In this document: piece after piece, positions 7,990 through 14,341 of the stretch | How positions within the stretch are numbered: the stretch's first letter is position 1 | How the letters are laid out: each line of letters starts with the position of its first letter | NCBI GenBank assembly: GCA_002751075.1 | Contig: NAOQ01000003.1 | Span: 218,116 to 232,456 of the forward strand | DNA length: 14,341 bases | DNA from: Ichthyophonus hoferi | Lineage: Eukaryota > Opisthokonta > Ichthyosporea > Ichthyophonida > Ichthyophonidae | Reading direction: 5' to 3' | Notes under the pieces: generated by a model | Database searches by the model: none | The model's input: the letters and a program-made list of their open reading frames with translations, nothing else | Told to the model about the DNA's origin: nothing | Made by a program: the position numbers and the translations under genes

Positions 7990-8731
7990 TTGATTTTTAA
8001 TAATTAAGCTCGAATCAGCCAATATAAAACCGTGCAAAATAATATATTAAAATGTGAGGTGATAACAAAAAATCCCCGACAAAGACGCATGTCGGGCTAC
8101 AATATAAGCAAAACTAGAAGCCTCACCCCAACTACACAGGTTAATTTATACCATTCTAAACACATGATGCGATGAGACTAAAATCGAACTAAACTGTAAA
8201 CCTGATATAATATGATATACAGGAACTAACCTCAATATGAATCATTACTACGTGGGTTTGATAGATAATTGTTACTATTTGATGAATAGCAAATATAAAT
8301 AAAGAGAAAATGTTATATTCTAATATAAATAAATAAGGAATCATTTTAACGTATTATGCATGACCGCCCACTTCCAAAACACAAATTATTTTAACGTATG
8401 TTTCATTTATTAAAATAAACATATCGTAATATATTTTCTCGGCAAACTTATTATTTTTGTGGTCTTCTCTTGGCAATCCATAGCTAAATGGGGGATTGAG
8501 TAATATAAGTAGTAAGTAATAAGTTTTTGTTAGAAAAAAGTATTTAGTTAATTTGAGGATTTCTTTTTTCAGCTTTAATTGTGTAATATTAAAAGCAATT
8601 AGTATTGCATATGCAAAACCTGTCTCTAGTTGTATCCAGCAATGTATATATATACAAAATAATTTAATGCAACATAATCTTCTGAACCAGCTACTAATAT
8701 AGATGTGTAACATAATGTATTTCATTTGCAA
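7990..8731 (-). repeat. Repeat family 1, copy C, inverted, with a 125-codon ORF
   Basis: On the minus strand an ORF at 8731-8354 (125 residues, ending VLEVGGHA) leads into a 3' region down to about 8050 that is the reverse complement of copy A, including the identical 26-mer at 8141-8166. The stem-loop at 8075-8096 lies near the end. The ORF is rich in Leu, Ile, Lys and Tyr with a hydrophobic middle, and it has no recognisable domain. Its C-terminal half resembles that of copy B. B and C face each other tail to tail about 350 nt apart. Whether the ORF is translated cannot be told; repeat decay makes that doubtful. Confidence 0.5.
8075..8096 (-). other. Conserved stem-loop of repeat copy C
   Basis: Seven perfect pairs close an 8-nt loop; the sense (minus) strand reads CCCGACA-TGCGTCTT-TGTCGGG. 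It is the counterpart of the hairpin at 5566-5587 in copy A. Confidence 0.5.
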
Positions 8732-9205
8732 TCTAATCTAATATATGCTAAAAAGGAATATTTATTTGACTTTGGCATTTCATTTTATATATATCTATAA
8801 TCATCTAATGTTATTAGCAATTACTATTACCATATTACTATTACTATTATTATTACTATTGTATATGTAGTCTAAAAAAATGGTTAGCGTAGTCACAGGG
8901 TCCGAGCCTGTCTTTGCTTAGTTTAAACATTTTTGTAATTTTTAATAAGAAAGTTCTCTGCTAATATGATAGAATAAGAACCATATATATCTTTATTAAT
9001 ATATCAACTCTAGGATTGCATTGGTATTTTATGCAAACTTATTTGGAACAACTTTAGACACCTGTTTACTTTTTAATCTACACTAATCATTTTTAATCGG
9101 TTTAATCGCATCAATGTTGAAAGCATTTATTATATTGTTATTATTTTGCCTTCATATTACATGATAGTACAATAATACATTGGCGATCTTTTTATATACA
9201 AATAA
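8732..9205. other. AT-rich intergenic region without a gene
   Basis: No coding signal is seen on either strand. It holds a TACTAT/ATT-type simple repeat (about 8814-8862) and a small tRNA-like hairpin at 8884-8911. Long A and T runs make up much of the rest. Confidence 0.5.
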
Positions 9206-9211
9206 TTTATT
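9206..9211 (-). promoter_or_regulatory. Possible poly(A) signal of the orphan ORF
   Basis: AATAAA on the minus strand lies about 240 nt after the stop of ORF 9451-10116. It is the clearest candidate downstream, but chance occurrence is likely at this base composition. Confidence 0.5.
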
Positions 9212-9450
9212 AAATTTTTATATATAATACGTATGGTATTCTCCAAGAATCTGCAACAACTTTGACAAACTATTTACCCCCATCCCCATAACCTGCATTC
9301 ATACCGAGTTTATCTTCTACTCCTATTCTCAAACCAATCTTAATAAAGCTTACTATTTTTCAGTACAAGATATTGCTAACTTGAAATGTACATCAACCGT
9401 TTACTAGAAAAACAAAGTCAATCGGTGGTCTGTGAAAACCTATTGACCTA

Positions 9451-10116
9451 TCAATACGAACTGTCGCTCTCTATATCAATCTCATCTAGCATTTTTCTTA
9501 GTAGAAGTCTTTCACGGAAATTATAGCGATCAATTGGTGCCCTCAATTTTATCACTGTCATGTTCAAAAGGCTTATGGACACCATTCTATCACTTGCATA
9601 AGGAAATCTGCTATTATACTTAAGCCCGTTTCTATAATTAATACCTATGGGATACAATTCATTAACCTGTGCTTGTTTGGGATAAGATTTCTTGTCACTG
9701 CTAGAATTAGAACAATCCTCTTCATCTTCCACTTCTTCTTCGACATATTCATCGTTGCATTTATGATTGTTACAGTATTCATGTGAATCATCCAGTTTAT
9801 CATGTGCTGATTTTCTTATGCTACCGACAGTGTCACGCGGGCAGCCACTTACATCTATGTCACATTGTTCCTTGGTGCAAAAAGATTTAGGCTCACTATA
9901 GTTTAAACTTTTTAATTCATTTTCTTCTGAGGCAATAATCACGTTTGTATTGGAAGACTGCGCTGGTGCGGGCAATTTGGGTGTTTTTGAGCGTTTTATA
10001 GTAAACATATTCACCAATCTAGTTATAAATATATGGACACCATTTTTTCTTTTTGTAGTTGTAGAGTTATTTCCACGAAACATGGAATTATTACGCATGA
10101 TCATCGAGCTGACCAT
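9451..10116 (-). CDS. Orphan intronless protein, 221 aa, acidic centre
   Basis: This is the longest open frame in the window and differs in composition from the simple-sequence ORFs. The start at 10116 has a good context (CCAAAATGG). Visible parts: a basic N-terminus (KRK at 22-24, KRSKTPKLPAP at 41-51), a Cys/Asp/Ser-rich middle with an acidic run at 123-134 (EYVEEEVEDEED) followed by a Ser run, and a C-terminal segment (about 176-216) ending in a probable amphipathic helix (RYNFRERLLLRKMLDEID). There is no signal peptide or membrane segment. No family is recognised. The basic, acidic and helical layout would suit a nuclear or protein-binding role, but that is a guess. A TATA motif lies about 55 nt and CCAAT boxes 230-330 nt upstream, which supports a real gene; a lineage-specific gene is likeliest. 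Confidence 0.5.
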   Translation of the reverse strand: MVSSMIMRNNSMFRGNNSTTTKRKNGVHIFITRLVNMFTIKRSKTPKLPAPAQSSNTNVIIASEENELKSLNYSEPKSFCTKEQCDIDVSGCPRDTVGSIRKSAHDKLDDSHEYCNNHKCNDEYVEEEVEDEEDCSNSSSDKKSYPKQAQVNELYPIGINYRNGLKYNSRFPYASDRMVSISLLNMTVIKLRAPIDRYNFRERLLLRKMLDEIDIESDSSY

Positions 10117-10167
10117 TTTGGTATGAATGTTATATTATTTTACTCACTTGAAATAGTGTGTAGGTAA

Positions 10168-10190
10168 GCTTTATACCACGAATATTTATA
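10168..10190 (-). promoter_or_regulatory. TATA motifs upstream of the orphan ORF
   Basis: On the minus strand TATAAAT (10190-10184) and TATAAAGC (10175-10168) lie about 70 and 55 nt before the ATG at 10116. Either could set a transcription start close to the start codon. Confidence 0.5.
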
Positions 10191-10349
10191 TGAGTATTTA
10201 TGCGATTTTTTTCTTTTTTCTCCTATATCAACAGAATACCTGAACATTGTACATAGATTTGAAAATATATAATACCTATATAATGCTTTACCAAATTAAA
10301 ATGCAAACTGGAGGTGCGTTTCATTTATAGTCACGGTCTGTATTGTCAA

Positions 10350-10445
10350 CCAATCACTGCCAATAGCAGTAATTAGATGTGCACTAATTGGTTAACTTTG
10401 CGACCCTGGAAAAAAATATTGCTACACTATTGGTCATTCTATTGG
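10350..10445. promoter_or_regulatory. Cluster of five CCAAT boxes
   Basis: CCAAT occurs at 10350-10354 and 10360-10364, and its complement ATTGG at 10387-10391, 10429-10433 and 10441-10445: five within 96 nt. CCAAT boxes bind the HAP/NF-Y complex and commonly sit 50-300 nt upstream of fungal genes. The nearest candidate is the orphan ORF, whose start is about 230 nt away. Confidence 0.5.
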
Positions 10446-11210
10446 AGAAATAATTGTTCCATATCGTAATGATCAGTTAACACCGTAATATATCAATTAT
10501 TACAAAATAGATTTATGCTAAAATTACACATTTGTTCTAATTGGATCTTAAAGCTAATTAAGAAAATCATGTATTTTCTTATATTTATTCTAGTAGGTTT
10601 ATAACAAATATTGGCTCTTCAAAAATTATTCAAGGCCCACAGGTTTAATAAGGTAGTATGAACATTCGAATTTGTGCAGTACGGTAAGGTCAGATGAATG
10701 GAAACAAAAAAAAAAAAACAGAAAATACAATATTTTATTATAAAATATAAACTTTTAGCGTTGTTTTTTTAATCCTTTTTTTTTTTCTTATAATAAATAT
10801 GGAATGGCTTTTGGGCTTTCTTAATTGATAACATCTTTATCTATCTCGGTAAATGAGATACACGTGACCCCAAGTCTGTCCAATTAAGCACGCCGATTGT
10901 ATATGTAATGGCTCGCTAAATATTGATACTAAAAATAGTATTATATATCCATATATAGTAGTTAAGTCACCATAGTATAGAATTATTTATTTATCATTGC
11001 AGGATGCGGAACAGTGGTAGCTGCATTTAAGAATAGTTATTGACAGAGGTTGGTTGGACGGGTACCGTATTGTGTTACACCCATATTTAAACAATGTTCA
11101 TTTTAGTACCTCTAACTGACTGCATTAATCACATTACAGCATCCATCTAAGATTAGGGGTGAAGGAAAATTGATATTCTATTTACAACTCAATACTGCTT
11201 GATACTAAAT

Positions 11211-11270
11211 GTAACCTGGTGATTTTATACCACACCAAGTTACGTTACTTGTGGTACACCTGGTAATTAC
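11211..11270. repeat. 60-bp imperfect palindrome
   Basis: ACCTGGT occurs near both ends (11214-11220 and 11258-11264) and CACCAAGTT / ACTTGTGGT flank the centre TACGTTAC, so the sequence resembles its own reverse complement over about 60 nt. It could form alternative hairpins or a cruciform, and may be the remains of a terminal inverted repeat pair. Confidence 0.5.
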
Positions 11271-11858
11271 GGCGACCAGATTCCAGTGATGCAATTAGTA
11301 CTACGATTGGCTATTAAGATTCGTTACGAGAGCAATGTATACTCGGGGATAGTTTCTCTAATCTCTGCCCTCTTAATTAGATTACGCAGTGACGCATCTA
11401 GTGGTACAATCTAATAAGCACGCTATTTCAAGTCTTGCCACTCTCTCCTTTGACATCTTGAAAATTATAGAGATATTCTTAACTAAATATAGAAAAAATA
11501 TTTTTAACGCTATTATATTTATAAATTTGTCATATTAATAGTCATAGATAAAACGTGATGATTCCTGTTTTAATATATAACATAATTATAGAAAACTATT
11601 TTGACAGTATGTTATAAGCCGTTCTTAATCGTAATTTACTTCTATACGTTTATACCTTAAATACACACTTGTACACACATACTAAATATTACTCTGGTCA
11701 TTTAATAATAACTGCATTTTTTATAATAAAAAATATACCAAAATATCAGACTTTTCATACATTGGAAAATTCAGTTGTAGTGAACCCCGCCCGAGTCCAT
11801 AAGCAAAATTTCGACTTAGACACGCCCATTGTACAATAATTCTTATCCTTGTATTTTT

Positions 11859-12000
11859 ATTGGCTTACTTATGTAGTTTACTACAGCTTATGCTATTTAT
11901 ATCTTGTAATTACGTCACCCGATCAATCTTAACAATTAAATATTCAATCTGTCATATTATTGGTGAGACTACTGATTAGTCAAGAGACCTTTGCTATTGG
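11859..12000. promoter_or_regulatory. Promoter-like motif group without an obvious gene
   Basis: ATTGG (CCAAT on the minus strand) occurs at 11859-11863, 11959-11963 and 11996-12000, with a CRE-like TTACGTCA at 11910-11917. No coding region follows convincingly on either strand. Confidence 0.5.
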
Positions 12001-12588
12001 CTGTTTCAATTATAATCAATCATCTTGGATTGCCATTTAACACTAATAGATAGCTCTGGCTTTTTTAAAACAATTATAATTATATAAAGATATACCGAAG
12101 TTAATTAAATATTCCTGTTTTAGCAATTTCTATATCCGTTTATATAAATATATTTGCTTATACAACCCTATTTGCTTATCTCTCCATATATATACATTCA
12201 CTGATGCATACAGAGCAGTTTCTATACTCTTAACACAACTTAAAACTAGATTGGTTTCCTAATATTCATTGTCGTTTATGACATTAAAATGAAATACTTA
12301 AGATGAGTTTTGGACAAATCACTATGAATGTTTATTTATAAGCGATGAAGTTTTAACCACGATAAAAATATTTTATAGTAAGTTTGCACGCTACTTAAGT
12401 AATGAACTTCACAAAAAAGTCATTACAATTAATTAGCTAGATCTATATGTTTACAACCTACTCATACTCTGTACACATAATATTTATATAAACCACACAA
12501 TATATGCCAATACTAGCATATATGACAACATAAAATAGTAATTGAAGCAATTTCAACCTTTATGCATTGTATTAATAAACAAGCTATA

Positions 12589-13113
12589 TCAGTCCGTAAC
12601 TAGTGCTGGTGACTTGTCCACAGGCTCTGGGGCTCCAAGTAGGTGTTGTATATTAGTGTTTCTTGTTGGGCCAGCCATAGAGATAACTCTTAGTTCGGAT
12701 CCACTTTCAATAGAAAGTTGAGATGGGTATGATGTGGTAGAAGGTATATATGTTGGTTCTATCTTTAAATATCTACAGTATTTAGAATTATCTATTAATT
12801 GTAGAGGGATTCCTACCTTAATATACTTAGGTGCAATTGTGAAAAGGGCACAATATGAATGATCAGTGGGAGGTGTTAAGGCTGCGTGTATGCAATAATG
12901 GTTATTATTATCAAAAGTGGTGTAGAATAGAAGTAGTGTCTCTTGTACTGAATTCTATTTTTGACATAGAGTGTCTGGATTGTAGATGGGCACTATACAA
13001 GTTTTCTCTAATGATTTTACTATACTATACTTGACTAATTGGCCTTCTACTAACAAATCTGAATGATTAATTAAAAATAAAAAGTAATAATATAAATTTG
13101 ACGGCTGAAAATT
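12589..13113 (-). mobile_element. Unidentified multicopy coding fragment (family 2), copy 2, broken
   Basis: One minus-strand frame reads as protein-like, non-repetitive sequence for about 175 codons with about one interruption, ending at a stop at 12589. Typical stretches are TPPTDHSYCALFTIAPKYIK, KYCRYLKIEPTYIP and LSIESGSELRVISMAGP. There is no ATG near the start, so it is a fragment or an internal exon. A second, more decayed copy is at 5905-6138, so the sequence is dispersed. The composition (many Thr, Pro, Ile, Tyr) suggests a beta-rich fold, but no family is recognised. It lies just downstream of the copia LTR in the same orientation and does not resemble copia proteins. A mobile or virus-derived origin is the best guess, and it is treated as a fossil. 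Confidence 0.5.
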
Positions 13114-13199
13114 TTAATAGCAAGCAGTCACAGTAAACAGTAACTTTATTATTATTTTTGAAACTTAATATACATGTATATGTGAGTAAACACCAAAAA

Positions 13200-13454
13200 G
13201 TGTGTATATAAGGTTCTGATGGGTTTTATTGTGTATAAATACTTAGTCACTAGGTTATAGACCAGTAGTTTGGACAACAACTTTCTATTGACCTTAATGG
13301 CTAACTGTTCAAAGTTGCTATGTCTTTGTAAAAATTGTTAGTGAAATAAAAAAGAAATATATTTCGGACACTAACCATAGAATAATGCGAGAAACTTAGT
13401 AACAATAACGAAGGATAATCTATGTAAGCATGGTGAATAATTTAAATTCCAACG
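13200..13454 (-). repeat. Probable 3' LTR of the Ty1/copia element (inner edge 13454, outer edge uncertain)
   Basis: On the minus strand, about 60 nt after the end of pol, a purine-rich AGAGGTGG (13462-13455) is followed by CGTTGGAATTTAAATT. This closely resembles the polypurine tract and TGTTGGAA-type LTR start common in copia elements. An AATAAA on the same strand at 13230-13225 could be the LTR poly(A) signal. The far end cannot be set because the other LTR is outside the window, so 13200 is only a guess. Confidence 0.5.
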
Positions 13455-14341
13455 CCACCTCTAGGCCGGAGATCAGTATATGGTGTCATGATCATAAAAA
13501 ACAAAAAAAAAGAGCCTAGATAGAATTAAGTTTGAGCAAGTGCTTGGTTGCCGGGAATGTTAGGTTAGCAATGGTTTTTGCCAGAAAATTTACAAACTGT
13601 AATTTTGTTGGAACTCCCGTGACGATGATCTCCTGATTCCACACAACTTTTCTAATATACCAATATTATACCCTTATAGGCCTTGTTTGCTTGCGTAGGC
13701 AGGTTTTCTGACAGAGCCGTAGAGCAGTATGATTGTCCCCATCTAAAGTGACGAGCTGGCTATGAATCTCAAGCAGGCCAGCAAAGATACTATGTAAAAT
13801 AATTATTGAGTGCATATGTTCTTGGCAATGAATTCCCTCTCACTTGAGCTCTGGGCGCAAATATTCCATTTCTTGCTTAACCAGTCCACCACACTACAAG
13901 CAAAGAATGGGGTTTATCCCGAAGTACTTTTTGCGTTCCTATTTTATGCCATATTATTTCCGAGCCTACTACTATACCGTTTTTATTCCGCACTCTTCTA
14001 TATCATATCACAGACCTGTTACCTTAACTTCTTATAGCTTTACCATGCATTATTAACCAATAATATGTTCGAGTTATGTATGTGGTTAATTTCCTAACAT
14101 CCAAACTTATCTACTTGCATATTGCATCTTTCTCAATATGTATTTTTGTAAAGAATTTTTTAATATCCATAAAAATTTAAATATATTCATTATCAAAAGG
14201 TATTAACTAGGATTAAGCCAAAATATAACTATAATAGAAGAAAAATGCCTTTATATTTGAAGATCGACTTGAAGGGTTAACCATTGACTCCATTTATGAA
14301 ATTTGTTAAAATTACGGATGCTCATTATGATAGCACAGTAA
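13455..14341 (-). mobile_element. Ty1/copia LTR retrotransposon fossil: pol RNase H end and polypurine tract
   Basis: On the minus strand, hallmarks of the copia RNase H region appear in the right order from about 14060 down to 13516: a KSTSG motif, a WLSKK segment, an SSSE-x-EF segment, a DGDNHTALRLC segment, and a VTGVPTKLQF...FLAKT segment equivalent to the family's VPTEDQLADxLTK. Decayed reverse-transcriptase-side sequence probably continues to the window edge. The element is clearly broken, with several interruptions, so the insertion is old. The remainder of pol, gag and the 5' LTR would lie beyond 14341. Two plus-strand ORFs over 13810-14056 are antisense shadows of it. Confidence 0.5.

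Larger units (their letters stand above)
10446..12588. other. Long non-coding, AT-rich stretch
   Basis: No frame on either strand looks coding. Visible items are A and T homopolymer runs (10706-10720, 10762-10790), an ATATTTTA/TAAAATAT inverted repeat near 10730, a 60-bp imperfect palindrome at 11211-11270, a hairpin at 11377-11414 with TGACGCA in its loop, promoter-like motifs at 11859-12000, and a hairpin at 12500-12523. Some of this may be decayed mobile DNA. Confidence 0.5.

Noticed and set aside
8075-8096. Reading the GC-rich hairpins at 8075 and 6815 as bacterial rho-independent terminators
   Set aside because: The context is eukaryotic repeat DNA, and the hairpin recurs with its flanks as part of a repeat family.
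5250-8350. CRISPR-like array from the recurring repeat words
   Set aside because: Copies are long, diverged, in both orientations and unevenly spaced, with no uniform repeat or spacer length.
12286-12340. Short ATG-started frames after the promoter-like motifs at 11859-12000
   Set aside because: They close after a few codons and no downstream exon with coding character could be joined.
13810-14056. Plus-strand ORFs here, one starting MNSLSLELWAQIFHFLL, which looks like an F-box
   Set aside because: The minus strand of the same stretch carries ordered Ty1/copia RNase H motifs, so the F-box likeness is an antisense coincidence.

Overview
The window looks like nuclear DNA of an AT-rich, intron-rich eukaryote (roughly 70% A+T by eye). 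GT-AG introns, a TACTAAC-type branch site, an AATAAA poly(A) signal, CCAAT/TATA promoter motifs and a tRNA-Val(AAC) whose D and T arms read like fungal ones all fit an early-diverging fungus. The lineage is an inference and no single gene fixes it.

Left third (1-4913, + strand): the 3' part of one multi-exon host gene. Eleven exons, or twelve with a 25-nt microexon, can be joined in frame. The product has a helical domain that reads like the ELYS nucleoporin domain, then a long polar tail ending in KKRR and an Arg-rich motif. Its first visible intron carries a complete tRNA-Val gene in the same orientation. The introns are full of GT, AT and ATT microsatellites, and two of them hold exon-like segments that would derail translation if included.

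Middle (about 5.1-8.9 kb): no intact host gene is recognisable. It is a nest of diverged copies of one unnamed repeat family (5105-5630 +, 6690-6885 +, 7228-7700 +, 7990-8731 -, perhaps 6300-6420 -). Members carry a small ORF and a long 3' stretch ending in a stem-loop that is kept by a compensatory base-pair change. Between them lies one copy (5905-6138 +) of a second, unrelated multicopy coding fragment; its better copy is at 12589-13113 on the minus strand. A TACTAT-type simple-sequence tract fills 6174-6310.

Right half: a 221-codon intronless minus-strand ORF (9451-10116) with a TATA motif and a CCAAT-box cluster upstream is the only other candidate host gene; it is unidentified. From 10450 to 12588 there is no convincing coding sequence, only promoter-like motifs and palindromes. 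The right edge (about 13455-14341, minus) is a broken Ty1/copia retrotransposon: the RNase H end of pol, a purine tract and the start of its 3' LTR.

The genes do not form a pathway. The window is one housekeeping gene and one orphan gene separated by decayed mobile DNA. Similarities were judged by eye; no database search or alignment program was run.
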